A program made the position numbers and the translations under genes. 64,000 bases of DNA from Xylocopa sonorina (lineage: Eukaryota > Arthropoda > Insecta > Hymenoptera > Apidae), in contig NC_135207.1 in the NCBI RefSeq assembly GCF_050948175.1, positions 372,001-436,000 on the forward strand, written 5' to 3'. Position 1 is the stretch's first letter. Each line of letters begins with the position of its first letter. Under the pieces are notes generated by a model. That model was not told the origin of the DNA. It searched no databases and saw only the letters and a program-made list of their open reading frames with translations. Positions 33,601 to 45,359 of this stretch are shown piece after piece.

Positions 33601-36575
33601 TGTAGTTACTTAAAATTAGATCATCCCCTCTAAATAAAAATAAATATCTATATATTATATAAGTCAATTCATTTATTTGCATCGTCCCAGTTCGCTTTCT
33701 TTCCATCGAGGCTTGCAAATCCCTCTTCGCTGTTCTTGTAATTCGTACTTTAGGAGGTATGTAGTACGTATTGATGGTCCGACGCTGAAAATATCTCAAA
33801 CTCTTCTACTACGCAACTTATCAACTCCTATCAACATTATGTCTATTTTTGATTTGTTTCCGTTCTTAAAGTATCTATAGTCTTTTTTAGGATTCGTCGC
33901 GATTAAATCGTCTCTTAGAGCCATTTTGATGATCTTTTCCTCTCTATCGTTGGTCTTCTTACTACCCCAGATTACTGATTTTTCGTTCAGGTCACCTTCG
34001 ATTATTATCTGTTTGCTTTCTCTCCCTTTTCTATGTTAAGCTCAATTTTGTTTATATATTCTTCAATTACTTTCCGTTCCTGTTCGGCGAGAAGTAGCAG
34101 CTTATAACTCTTATTCCTACGAGCATTGCATGAATGATTCCGGTCGAGGACACCGTTCTCGTTTTGCAATCAGTATTCTTACATTTTCTGCATGATTTTT
34201 TGCACGATTCGGCATCTGTTCAGATCGATTTGTAGGACTTTAAATTCCATTTTCGTTTCTCGTCTTTTTTCTATCAAGGCCTTTCTGTAGACCGGACAAT
34301 TAACACGTTGAGTGCCACGTCAGTCACCGGTGACTGACACCGACATTTCCGTTCAGGCCGCGTCAGTCACCAGTGACTGACAGTATAAAATATGATAGTA
34401 AAAGTAAAAATTTTTTCCCTTTCTTCTTCATCCTCTGATGAAGAAACAATGCGCACTCTATGCCGCCTTTTAGCAAAAATAATTTCGCTATTGTCACTTT
34501 CTGAATCTTGAACTGACATTCTGAGGGCTAAGAAATAACATTGCTGTTCCAAGATATCTGTGCACGCGGCCTGACGGGGAAGTCGCTATAAAACCGCGTG
34601 GCACTCAACGTGTTAAAGCACCGGTAACGTGTTTGGTGTATGGATTCCTACTTCCTGCCTCGCTAAGGATGATACATTTCTTTGGTTTGTTCGCGATGCA
34701 GTCAATCATCGTACTATTCTGGAATCCGCATCTTCTGCAGGTTTGCTTATTATCCTTGACTTCTTCGCAATTTCTGCCGATATGTCCCAGTTTATGGCAC
34801 TTGAAGCATACTCTCTACTCTTGGTAGCACTTAGCAGGGACAGCTTAGAGGGACATACAGAGGTCAATGCTGTTCTGAGTCGTTTTATCTTCTCCAGCTC
34901 TTTGCTGTATTTCTGTTCACACTCAACTAACGCGACTTGGTTGCCTCTCCACGTTTGTTTTAACAACTTGATGTTTATACCGCTATCCTTTCCTTCGATT
35001 TCATTCAATGTTCGTCTTATTTCCTCCTTTATTTCTTCTCTGGTATTCCAACGGATATATGTCCCTTAGTTGGGGCATTATACTCGCACTCGTATGCTTT
35101 ACTTCGAATCCTTTTTTCAGAGATCTTTTTATCTCCTCTATTTTGTTCTCTACACCCGTTTTCTTGTTAAATTGCAGAATTATATCTCCCAGTCTTGATT
35201 TTCTTATGCCATCTTTTCGTATTTCTGTCGTTTTTCCTGCGTTTCCTCATCTCGCTGCTTGTTCTCGAAAACTTCCTGCTCCTTCAATTGCCTCATTTTT
35301 CTCTGTAAACGTTCGCCTCTAGTTTCATTAAGTGTTCGATGTCAGCTTCTTTTATGCCTCATGTTTCCCATTAACGTTTTCTAATATGTCATTTGCTTCG
35401 CCGTATCCTCGCTCAAAATATCTGTCATTGGTCTGGTGTGTGGTTGTCTATTCTTCTATTTGAAAGTGTAGACGTTATTCTTATCGGTAGCTTTTCCATT
35501 ATCCTGCTCTTTCTTTTTTGGTTCCCTTACTTCGGCTCCTGATGCGTCTCGTTTCGTGTCTGTGCTTCCTTCCGAGGCTTCCTTTTTCTCCTTTATATAC
35601 GCTTTCCTTATCCTTCTCTATTTCCCTATCCTTAATCTTCTGTCAGGATTCGATGGGGCTGATTCCGAATCGCGAGCCGGCAGCACCTCTCAGCAGCATA
35701 TACACAACAGCCTCGCTCGCGCCGGAGGTGGGAGTTGGGGGGCGGGGCTGCAGGCCCCTACCAGGCCTCTACCATCCTACTGCCTGCCTTGATGCGGGTG
35801 GGGGACTCCCAGGGCGACTCGAATCGCGACCAGCATCTATCTCATACTCTAACCGATTCGTAGTCATGCGTTTTCCATTAAGCTTGCTGGGACCAGTGAT
35901 ATTGATTCGTTCAATCTAAGTTATTATTTTCTTTTTAAGTTTCTCGATATTTTTATTTTCTCTCACGATATTGTCTATTTCGTTGTACCTTGCCCTTTCG
36001 ATATGGTATATAATCTGTTGTTTGATATTCCTAGGATTTCCTCTTGATAAATGCAATGCTTCCACAGATTTTCTCTTTCTTTCTATTTAGTTACATTGCT
36101 GTTATTTCATGCTTTCCACCCTCCACATTCCCTCTCTACAATATCCCGGAACCGGTGTTATACGATTACTTCAGGATGGCGCCCCGGTCTCGCTACACCG
36201 AGATCGAGTGTTCTCTCTCTCGCATCCGTTGATTTACATATGTCAAATATTGGAGAATATTTCCTCTTATCTTTCGTATTTTTCGAATTACGTTTTAGTT
36301 AGATGTATATTAGATGCGCGTCGAAATATCGGATTTCCGTACGATCTTTTAGTAAAGTTTTATTCCTTTCCGACTGTTCTTTTTTATTTCGCCGAAGGCG
36401 CTCCTGTATTCGATGTGGACTCGCTCCGATTGAACCCGCTGATCATTACATTACATTACGTGAATAAATGTACAATCGGTGCGGTTCTGTGCCACTCCGT
36501 AACTGAGGAAGGCTTACTGCATAGCCGTATCCCTGGGAATGTTGCGGAGGTTGCTTCCGAACCGAGATGGTAGTG
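33600..36575 (-). mobile_element. R1/TRAS-like retrotransposon, copy 2, 3'-truncated
   Basis: Inverted counterpart of 14134-16725, on the minus strand: 5' end near 36575 beside a TTAGG tract, ORF1 segment at 35008-34706 with translation identical to the left copy, endonuclease start near 34255, and truncation near 33665. It is interrupted by the MITE at 34304-34612. ORFs on the plus strand here (133, 146, 154 codons) are antisense shadows. Confidence 0.75.
34304..34612 (-). mobile_element. piggyBac-derived MITE, 309 bp
   Basis: TTAA at 34300-34303 and 34613-34616. Perfect 16-bp inverted termini CACGTTGAGTGCCACG. Two subterminal palindromes, GTCAGTCACCGGTGACTGAC and GTCAGTCACCAGTGACTGAC, like those of element Y. 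The interior keeps only a stub of a transposase N-terminus on the minus strand (SVQDSESDNSEIIFAKRRHR, Ser/Asp/Glu-rich), so it is an internal-deletion derivative. The left arm has the empty site, TTAA within GGTGCTTTAATTGTCCGG near 16079-16087. Confidence 0.9.
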
Positions 36576-36579
36576 TGGT

Positions 36580-36612
36580 TATGTTTGATTTAGTTAGATT
36601 AGGTTAGGTTGG
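36580..36612. repeat. Short TTAGG-like tract
   Basis: TTAGTTAGATTAGGTTAGGT next to the 5' end of R1-like copy 2, the mirror of the CCTAA-rich tract at about 14090-14110. Only about three units are recognisable. Confidence 0.45.
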
Positions 36613-37071
36613 GTTTGGGTTCTAAATTTTTTTCATTTTTGCCACAACATGTGCCATCCCCACCTCCTCATGGTGGAATGTGGTGACACCGGAATTTTCC
36701 GGTGGCTAACGGGGCTCTGGCTTTCAGGGATCGTGGATACCTAGTAGCCTCAGTGATATTCTGGGGCAATGCCGGCGGAATCTTCGGATCCTGGCAGGCC
36801 TCCCTCCCTTGTCGGTAAGGCCCAAAGTTGAGGAGTGTTACTGGTTGAAGCGGTCCCCCTCCCAGGGGCCACGGCCAGTTCCTGTCGTGGTATGGGGGGT
36901 TGCGTTCCCGGGATCCCATAGCTCGGCAGGGGTGGTGTTGCCCCTGTCGTAATACCGTAAACCGGTGGTTATGTTTCGCCGGAGCGGGGGGCTTGCCTTC
37001 ATTGACCGGCCCACGAGGGAATAAACCTCTATAATAAGTCCCTAGCCTCAAGCTGTAGTACGCGGCGATGG

Positions 37072-40023
37072 GTGCACCGGTCTCTAGCGACCCCCAATAA
37101 CCCCGGGGATACTGGCGCCCCCCGGATGTATCAGCCCTCCCCTGGCATGGCGGCTCTGCCAGGGGCGACTTTTATTTCCGACCACTCTCGTAGGAACAGT
37201 ATGGCAAGTTCATTTTCCTTATCACCATTTAAAAAACCGGTGACAGGGGGGGGGGAGTACGAAGAGAGGGCGGGGACCAGTGGGGTCCGGAAGGTCGCTA
37301 GCTCGGGACTAAAGTCCATTTCGAGCAAGGTGCACGCTGCACTGAAGAGAGGCGCCGTGGTGGAGTCGGGGGACGTCTCCTACGACTCCGACACTTCGGT
37401 CGGATCCGTACGATCCATCTTTGACTTGGAGAGGCCTTGCCCCAAGTTAAAGAAGGGAGAACGGGCCCCTACTACTGGGGATTATGTGAGCCTCGCTGAG
37501 GCCAAAAGAGCCTATGTACAGGCACAGCGCGAGGCGGAACAGGTCGGCCTGGAGCTGGATATCCAGGCTAGCACGGGTGTCCCACCACCACCTGGGGAAT
37601 CATCTAACCCCGTGCCCGAAATGGAAGAATTCCTGCAAAAGGCTAGAAATAAGCCTCTTGCCGACTTAGGAGCGTGGGCCTTAGAAGAGGCCGACAAGAT
37701 TGAATTGGCCGCCGCCAAGTCGCGGAATCTTAAAGGCACGATACAGAGAGTTCTCCGCATGAGTGCCAGGAGGTTGAGAACGGCAGCAATCGAGCTGTCG
37801 CAGAGGGTGCAACATCCGGCAACAACATCGCCGGACAAAGATATAGCTGCGCTTAAGGCGCAGATGGAGGCTCTACAGGCCGAGAACCAGCGCCTGCAGG
37901 GAAGAGTAAGAGAATTGAAGAGGCGATCTCCAGGCCCGCCAACGTCTATGATGGCGGACCTGGAGATTGCGAGTCGCGCGGGGCCAGCACCGGCCCCGCC
38001 AGGGAAGAATGTGGGCAGTGTGTCGGCACAAAAAGGTGTCCCGGCACTAAAGGAGGAGACTGGGCCCGCCACGTTAAAACAAGTGGCGGACCTAATTAAT
38101 GAGAGAATGAAGGAGTTTCTTAGGGAACTCCTTCCACTAACGAAGAAGAGGGTCTCCTCCTCGGATAGTCCCAGACCACAGGCCTCCGAGGAGAAAACCA
38201 CGAAGGAAAAGGAGAAGAAGAACATGAGGGAAGGTACTGGGGGAGTATCCTCTGAAGCGGCGTTGCTTCGGTTAGCTATAGAATAGAGGAGGAGAGAAGG
38301 AAGGAAAAGAGAAGGGAAGAACGTTTCGTCCTGGGCCTGCTAGTGGACTCATCAGTAAGGCTACCTAGCAGGCCCTGCCTTAGACGCTGGGATATTAGTC
38401 AGAACTTCTATATATTGAAAAGGATGGGTCATCGAGTACTTTCAGAAAAGTGTAAACGGTGCTGTCCCTCTAGTGGCCAGTGCCGCCACACCTCCAAAGT
38501 TAAGCCATCTCTAGCTTCAAAACAGGCCCCATCTGGGGCTGAAAGAAGATTGTTGTTGGCTCGCCAGGTAGCGAAATCTCGTGCAGCGGTAGCACCAGCA
38601 GCACCAACATCAACGACTGGTGCTGCCAAGGAAGGAACCTAGGCCCAGGTGGTGGGCAGGAAGGCGACTAGGGCAGCCAAAAAGGACCAATCCGCCCCTG
38701 TCCCTCCACGTAAGGCCCAGGCGACCAAAAAGGATGACAAGCTGAAGCTTGGGCGGCTGCCACGCATGGCGGCAGTCGCGCTGACCCTTCTGCCTGGCAG
38801 CAAAGCCACCTACCGTGATATCATGGTGGCTGCCAGGCAGAGGGTAAAGTTGGCTGATGTCGGGGAGTGTGGAGGAGGTTGGTTATTTGAATGATCTGAC
38901 TAAGTTCGTAGGATGTTCACTTTTATTTCTGGAGCGTCTACACTCGTTTCGTTCTCGAGATCAACTGTGCCTTTCTCGGTTCCCTCGTGTGCAGCCGCGT
39001 TTGTACAAATTCTTTCCGTTGCATGATTGGCTAAGTCTGTGCTTCGACCTTAGCCAATCACGTATTTGTTTATCTAGGTGCCGCCTCTTCTTGCGCCCTT
39101 AGCGCGTTTGCTTGGAAGGGCGGCAGCAGGTATAGTGGGGGCATTTTGTTATTTTAACATTTGGCAATGTAGCGGGGTTTCCGCTGGGTCTGGTTCCTCT
39201 CACGTCAAGGCTGTAGCCTCTTGACCGTAGGCCTAGACCCTTTTTGGAAACCCTCGGTTTATGGAGTCCGCGTGTGTTACTGAGGTCGTCGACTAAGATT
39301 TACAACTAGCATGTGGAGAAAGTTCGCTAAGGACGTCTTCTCAAAAGTAACTTATTTGTGCGCATACCATAAATCGTGCTAGCTGCTTATAGCGGAAAAG
39401 GTCTTCTATTATACCTCGATGCTAGCCGCTACAGGAGGATTCTGTCCGCCCCAAGAAGTCCAGAACAGGCGGTCTCCTGTTGGAGATTGCCGGTCCAGAG
39501 AAGGAAGCCAAGGCTGCGGCCTTGGCGGAAAAAATGTAGGAGGCGTTAGCTGGCGACGGCGTAACGGTGGCCAGGCCGGTCAAAAAGCAAGACGGGTGAT
39601 CGGCCTGGATGACGCAGTCACCTCATCTGAGGTGGCCGAGGTTATAGCCGGCACCAGAGGGTGTCGGGTAGAAGAGCCGGGTCAATCCGGACTTCACCAA
39701 GAGGGGTCGGCACCCTTTGGGCGCAGTGCCCCCTGGCAACGGCCAAAAAAGTGGTCGCTGCCGGCCGTATCCGGGTGGGGTTGGATGATGCACGAGTTAT
39801 GGTGTTAAAACCCCGCCCGGAGCAGTGCTACCGCTGCTGGGCAATAGGCCACGTACAGCAGCGGTGCACTGCACAGGTGGATCGGTCTCACCTGTATTAC
39901 AGGTGCGGTGAGACCGGCCACCAGGCGGGCCTGTGCACCGCGGCCGCCCCTGTTTCCCTCATTTGGTTTAATCTTAAAAATGTTAAAAAAAAGCGGCAGG
40001 GAGAGGAGAACCTAGTCAACCAC
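37072..40023 (+). pseudogene. R1-clade ORF1 (gag-like), split by LTR and frameshifts
   Basis: The first 404 codons (37072-38286) are intact: a basic Ser-rich N-terminus, an acidic middle, an Ala/Glu/Lys helical region, a coiled coil (about residues 255-285, DIAALKAQMEALQAENQRLQ) and a charged tail with NERMKEFLRELLP. After shifts, KLGRLPRMAAVALTL (near 38745) matches the conserved RLPRTAAV block of R1-type Gag, cut at 38867 by the solo LTR. Coding resumes after 39437 with GGLLLEIAGPEKEAKA and MVLKPRPEQCYRCWAIGH. The first knuckle CYRCWAIGHVQQRC (39826-39867) is intact. In the second, the first Cys is Tyr (TAT at 39895-39897). Binds its own RNA in the active family. Confidence 0.82.
38868..39433. 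mobile_element. Solo LTR, 566 bp, inside R1-like ORF1
   Basis: Begins TGTGGAGGAGG and ends TAGCCGCTACA. GGAG flanks both sides (38864-38867 and 39434-39437). Removing LTR and one GGAG restores the ORF1 frame ...ADVGE-DSVRP.... It contains a perfect 12-bp inverted repeat, TGATTGGCTAAG at 39024-39035 and CTTAGCCAATCA at 39049-39060, that is, two divergent CCAAT-box cores. A solo LTR arises by recombination between the two LTRs of a retrotransposon. Family unidentified; it is not the gypsy 1 LTR. Confidence 0.88.
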
Positions 40024-40030
40024 TAGATAC

Positions 40031-40589
40031 AAGATTAACAATGGATTCTCAAAATTTTCTTGCAATGCTTTTTCATTAAAAAAATATTTTTTACGTTCAA
40101 ATTAATTAAAAATGCAAAATAATTTTATTAATAACATAATATTTTATATCTTTCGGAGAATTAAAACTTGTATCAACAAAGATGTGGGAAAGTTGAAAAA
40201 TTAGCAGTGATCTACGAAAAGTAATGAAATTAGAGAAATTAATGATCAATTTAAAGTAGAAACTTACTTTGAAAAATTAAATACCGTCTTCTTAAAAAAA
40301 AACGACATATTAACTAATTAAGGAAAAATTTTGTTACTTTTTGTAAAAATTTAATATGTTAAATACAAAATATTAAAAATATTAAAAAAACTAAAGTAAA
40401 ATATATTTTGTAACGCTAAATGATAAAAATTAAATAAATCGCGTTTGTTAATATTCATTTAAGCAGATTGAACTTTACTCGTACATTTATAATAAATTGA
40501 ACATAGTTATTCATATTTAATATTTTCTTTGGAAACAATGGGGAAAGATATAAAGTACTTTGTTATTATAGTTCTAGCTGTTTTAGAAG
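40031..40589. other. AT-rich arm DNA, no gene seen
   Basis: Mirror of about 12300-12900 in the left arm. It contains poly-A/T runs and no ORF. Nothing recognised. Confidence 0.6.
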
Positions 40590-41700
40590 TTCCGTAAAAG
40601 ATAAATTAGACCAACGCCAGCAAAAAGTCTAAAGTTTCATAATTATTTTATATTTTAAAGATTATCAATCTTTAAGCTTGGATGAATACTTATGTATAAC
40701 TGCCAAAATGAAATGAGATCGCAAAGAGATATTTACACACCTGCGTGCTGCAATTTTGACGTATTTAAATTTCTAATAAAAGCATATAAATGTTTACAAT
40801 CTAATTATCAATTACAAATGGAATTCTACAATTTATCCATGTAATAATCCTTTCTTATTGTACACATCCTCCAATACATACACAGTATCTTTAATCTTGA
40901 TGGATTTCGTGTGTGCATTTGTGTGTGTGGTAGCAGTTGCAGAAATACCACCTAATAGATTTTATAGTTACGATTCAAGTAAATTGAGTAAAATGGTATA
41001 AGAATTTCTGTAGAATATCAAAGAGATGTAAAGCTGCTATTGCACTGTATACAGCATTTTTCACTGGAAGAATTTTTCTTTTAATGTGTCAACTCCAGAT
41101 TTTTTTGAATTGTTCTCGCTTCGAAAATTAAAACTGAATGGCGTATCCCTTAACACAGTACTCCGATAACCACAATACAACAGATCCAAGGTTCCTTTAC
41201 CTGAGATTAAGGCCTGCTTTCTGTACTTCAGAACTTCTTTACATTGCATTAAATTCTTAAGACTCTTTCTAAGTTACAATTCTATTCTACTGTTACAATT
41301 CAATTTCTAAGTTACAAGAACAGAAACGCTACATAGATTATGAAAGTGTAATAGTTTAATTTATATAATCTTGAACATTTTGTATCAGTTTACGTTGCTT
41401 TGTTTGTTGTATATGTTTACCACCTGGCACTGAACCAACTATAGTAGTAGTTGGTTCTAGTTGGCTGCTAGTGTAGCATCTCTTTCTAAAGTTTGGAAAA
41501 TGCTCCCGATCTAATGAAATCTTGCTTCGATTGCAAACATGTTTTTACTGTATCCAGCAGAAATGAAATTACATTGATAGAAGTATCAGCTAGTTTTCCA
41601 CGCCCATTTGAAACAACATTAAATAACCTTGTTAAACAATAATTTATTAAATGTAACATTGGTCCTTTAAATTTAAATTTATAAACATCTAACAAATGAA
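40590..41700 (-). pseudogene. S-adenosylmethionine mitochondrial carrier (SLC25A26-like) pseudogene, right copy
   Basis: The clearer of the two copies. The minus strand gives ADTSINVISFLLDTVKT and then CLQSKQDFIRSGAF (about 41500-41590), the carrier signature with Pro lost. It then gives VVGSVPGGK (about 41430), KYRKQALISGKGTLDLLY and RSTVLRDTPFSFNF (41110-41230), VTTP-like remnants near 40930, and LFAGVG near 40610. That order matches the six-helix SLC25A26 carriers, which import S-adenosylmethionine into mitochondria. Stops and shifts occur throughout. Residual blocks separated by non-coding spacers could be exons, so a genomic (not processed) copy is likely. Confidence 0.68.
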
Positions 41701-42887
41701 TATGTTTTTCTTACTATTCATATCATTACACTTTCAGTGATTTATTATGTGCTGTGATTTGATATATTAACTGCTTGATTATATTCTACAACGAACCGTG
41801 GGTACCAAACATTGTTTTTACTCCAGATAAGAGTGGATAGTTCTTCGTTTTATATTCTTATATCACATTGATGATAAAAGTATATGATATCGTTTTTATG
41901 CAGTCGTGTATAATTATGTACATACAAATTCGCGACGAAGTAGCTATGTGTTCAAATTCAATTCCGAATAATGCTCTAAAAAGCATCCCAGATAATAATC
42001 GGCAAGATGGCGACACTATACCGCCACTATATTGCCACTTCTGAGGAGTGTCAGCTGATCGGATTCGTTAACTAAAATGCCAGAACGCGTTACCAGCACG
42101 TTCTAGACTAGCGTAATACACCGTGTGAATCGCGCAGAGCCAGCATCATCGTGACACGTGTGTCATCGCTCCATTCATGAATCTTCTCAGCAATGACGTA
42201 GGGTCACATTTGCTAATGGGGAACCTGTACTTTCATACAAATTAAAATCATTAGATGTCAGTAGATGTTCAACATATGAGTATTGATAGATATTTTGATA
42301 GTTGTTTTCCTATATTTATAGTTATTGAAAGAGTCATATATATTTTTTTCAACCCGCCCTAAACTAAAAATATTATTTATAAAATAAGATATCACTTATA
42401 AAATAAAATATTACTTATAAAATAAAATATTACTTATAAAATAAAAATTCATGCTGTTGTGTCCCTAACTTCGCCTTGTGTAATTTCTTAAATAACATGC
42501 TTAAATAACAATTGCATGAATTTGTAATGACGAGTTGAAAAAAATATATATAACATAAATGTATATATTTTTATGGTACAGTAATTAACGACATTATGGA
42601 AAAAATCGCCGAATTGAACTAGCTTATAAAAAAAATAAAATCTAGCACTTATATCTTTGTTTCGCGCCGGTGTATCTATTTTGGAATCAAGATAAATAAA
42701 TTGCTTTGTTTAGTCATTTTTCATATTTGTTTATAATTTTTATGTATACAGCTTCCCCATTAGTGGTATGTTAGTCAGCCTACGCCACTACCACGCGTGT
42801 AACTATAGGAGCTGATAGCCGTGTAACTCGTGTGCTATATCGCGGTGCTTTAATAGTACCGACATACGAGTGTCGTCCCAGTCAGTG
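41701..42887. other. AT-rich outer end of right arm
   Basis: Mirror of about 10150-11290. A tandem ATAAAATA(A/T)(T/C)ACTTATAA phrase lies at 42380-42445. No coding signal found. Confidence 0.6.
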
Positions 42888-44560
42888 TCAAAGCATCAGA
42901 GTTCTAATGTTCCATGCAATGCCATGGCGCATCTCATTCCAATATTTCATAGTAAATAAGCTGTAACCTTCTATGCATAGCATTATGCTTATCTGCCTCT
43001 ACACTTCAAAAGAATGTGAATTCTACAATTCCATGCAACGGGATATCACTTTGTGGGATCGAAAAGGAGATGAATCGCGTCTCGACTTTATAGTTCCACT
43101 TTGTTTTTTATTTGATACACATGCCATGGAGACGAGCGCCCGCGTGGATAACTCGTACCGATCGAATGACTATCTTGGTAAGCGTATGCGTGAGGGAAAG
43201 GGAAAACTCGTGTTGACTGTACGAAGCTCCAAAAGGAAATGGGTTACCTTGTCGCCACGTGCGCCCACGGAACGGTTGCCGGTATCGTCCAGAATGTCCT
43301 CGCTCCGGGAGGAATCGGCAACGCCGCCGCGTACACCGCGTTCGCCACAGCTTCATAATGTCTGCGTGTCAAAGCAATACAGTTCTAATGCTCCACGCAA
43401 TGCGATGGCACATCTTATTTCAACGTTTCAAAGTAAGTAATCTATAATCTTCTACGCACAACATTATGTTCATCTGTATATACACTTCAAAAGAAAGTGA
43501 ATTCTTCAGTTCCTTGCAACTAGATGGCGCTTCATAGTGTCAGCATGTCAAGGCAATTGACATCCAAAGGTCCATTCGACGCGATGGCGCATCTAAGTTC
43601 CATGTTTCAAAGTAAGTAAGTAGTAAATTTCTGTACAACGCAGTTATGCTTACCTGATTCTACGTTACATAGTATGTAATTTCTGCGGATCCATTTAACT
43701 GCATAGTGCTTCTAAGCGTCAAAGTGTCAAAGTAATAGTCTTCAAAAGGTCCATGCATTGCAATGGCACTTCTCAGTTCTATGTTTCAAAGCAAGGACGT
43801 TGTAAGGTTCTATACAAAGCAATTAATCTTACTAGTTTCTACATTACTGTATATATAATTTCTACAGATCCATATAACTGTATAGCCCTTCTAAGTGTCA
43901 AATTGTCAAAATAATTGACTTCCAAATATCCATGCAGCACGATGGCGCTTCTCAGTTCTATTTTTAAAAGTACGTAGGTTGTAAAATTCCCTAAAACTCA
44001 ATAGTGCTTATCAGGTTCTACACATCAATGTATGTTAATTCTACAGAACCATGCACCAGAATGGCGCTTCCACTAACTACATGCAAATGTAACCGAGTTC
44101 TAACGTTCTGTGTAACGCGATGCCATTTCTCAGTTCTACAATTAATACTAACTAGGTCGTAAATTTCTATAAATCGCAATAAGGTTTATCCGCTTCTACA
44201 TTTGATAATATGTCATTTCTATGGATACATGCAACAGGATGGCGCTTGCAGTGTGTATGTGCTAAAGTAACTGAATACTAATATTTTAGCCTACTCGATG
44301 GAGCTTGACAGTTTTAATTTTCAAAGTAAGTCAGTTATTAAGTTTTGACCAACGAAATAGTGCATATCATCTTCGACGCCACAAAGTATGCAATTTCTAC
44401 AGATTAATACAACAGGATGGCGCCCCTAGCGTCTACGTGCCAAAGTAATTGAGTTCCAATGTTCTATGCAACACGAGGCGCTCCTCAGATCTACTTTTCA
44501 AAGTTACTAAGTTGTAATGTTCCATAAAGCGCAGTGGTGTTTATCAGCTTATAGATTACA
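42888..44560. repeat. Satellite B array, increasingly diverged
   Basis: About nine plus-oriented monomers starting at the edge of the inverted duplication. The first four keep the standard blocks. Later ones drift (GTAAGTTCTATACAACGC, GATGGCGCTTCTCAGTTCTA). Interrupted by a 298-bp element at 43052-43349. Confidence 0.88.
43052..43349. mobile_element. Small solo LTR-like element, 298 bp
   Basis: A GC-rich block interrupts a satellite B monomer. It begins TGTGGGATCG and ends TTCGCCACA, so the termini are inverted TGTGG/CCACA. ACTT (43048-43051) and GCTT (43350-43353) flank it, a 4-bp duplication with one change. Removing it restores the monomer (ATATCACTTCATAATG, compare consensus ATGGCGCTTCATAGTG). 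The 155-codon ORF running through it begins in satellite and is not a gene. Confidence 0.75.
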
Positions 44561-45359
44561 CACACGATCGATTATAAAATTGCTCAATTTGTAACAATCC
44601 CAGCACCATGCGAAGGATTGCCGATCCAGGCCGCTTCCGCCGCGGCAACCGCCGACCACTCAATGTGAATATTATCCGCGTACCGCTAACGCTCGTAGTA
44701 CGTATACCCCGTCTTCGAGACCCGTTATCGAGCAACCGCGATCACCTGCAGCGCGAAAGACATACTGTAGATTACTCTAAACCCGGCCCCGGAAGGGGAC
44801 TCGAGCATGCTACCTCGCCTCTTAGGGCATACGCAAAAGAAGTTAATAATGCCCATCCTAGCCGCCCAACGGACCTGCTGCTTCAGTCCGGGGCTAGGAA
44901 AATACGGCACCACTGTTATCGTCATTTGGGCATGCAAGCACACCCATCCGCTTATTTATAATCGTGGCTGCACATAGCAACACCCATCGTTGCTAGTCGC
45001 TCTCTTTGAGGAAGGACCCCTTTTAGTCTTGACTCATAGCCGGCGTAAGGAATTTTGTTCTACGAATTGAATGGATAAGTGTTAAAGTCAATGTGTGAGA
45101 TTCCAACCGTCCCATTCATATTCGATGAAAGGAGAGCAGGGCCCGCGATGGGGCAGACCCTGGGAGCACTCTCCCCGACCTGCACCAATCTGAATGCCGT
45201 AGGCCATCCACCTACGGCACATTCCGGGGGGGCCACTAGGAGGTTTGATGCGAGACTAAGGTGTAAGAGGCTATGTTTTCGCATCATCCGCTCTGTAACC
45301 TTATCACCGGGACCATCGCTATTCTTGGATACTAGGCGCCAACGGGCCGCCCGACACCT
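44561..45359 (+). other. GC-richer block upstream of gypsy 2, possibly degraded gag
   Basis: Sequence composition changes at about 44600. Arg/Pro-rich ORFs at 44608-44961 and 45079-45363 run into the gypsy 2 zinc-knuckle ORF. They could be decayed gag or 5' region, but no motif is recognised, so no function is claimed. Confidence 0.35.

Larger units (their letters stand above)
36616..40030 (+). mobile_element. R1-clade retrotransposon 5' part (5' UTR and ORF1)
   Basis: A GC-rich leader (36650-37070) precedes ORF1 (37072 to about 40023). ORF2 is missing: AT-rich arm DNA follows 40030 directly. The base composition is much richer in GC than the surroundings, suggesting a younger or differently biased element than copies 1 and 2. 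A solo LTR splits it (38868-39433). Only its last ~65 bp have a counterpart in the left arm. Confidence 0.75.
32350..42888. repeat. Right arm of large inverted duplication
   Basis: Reverse complement of 10150-18100 with two arm-specific insertions: the TTAA-flanked MITE at 34304-34612 and the R1-like ORF1 block at 36616-39965, which itself carries a solo LTR. The arm ends at 42888, where satellite B begins, so one breakpoint is at a satellite junction. Confidence 0.88.

Noticed and set aside
34629..35919. Plus-strand ORFs of 104-146 codons and their twins at 14779-16069 (minus)
   Set aside because: Antisense to the R1-like ORF1/leader. Their near identity in both arms reflects the conserved DNA tract, not protein constraint.
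37512..38225. 237-codon minus-strand ORF
   Set aside because: Antisense shadow of the intact 404-codon R1-like ORF1, caused by GC-rich codon use; no motif of its own.
42973..43440. 155-codon ORF
   Set aside because: Begins and ends in satellite B and crosses the small LTR-like insert; a chimeric chance frame.
44608..44961. 117-codon Arg/Pro-rich ORF as a possible gene
   Set aside because: No recognisable motif, no start context and stops soon after; at most decayed gypsy 2 gag.
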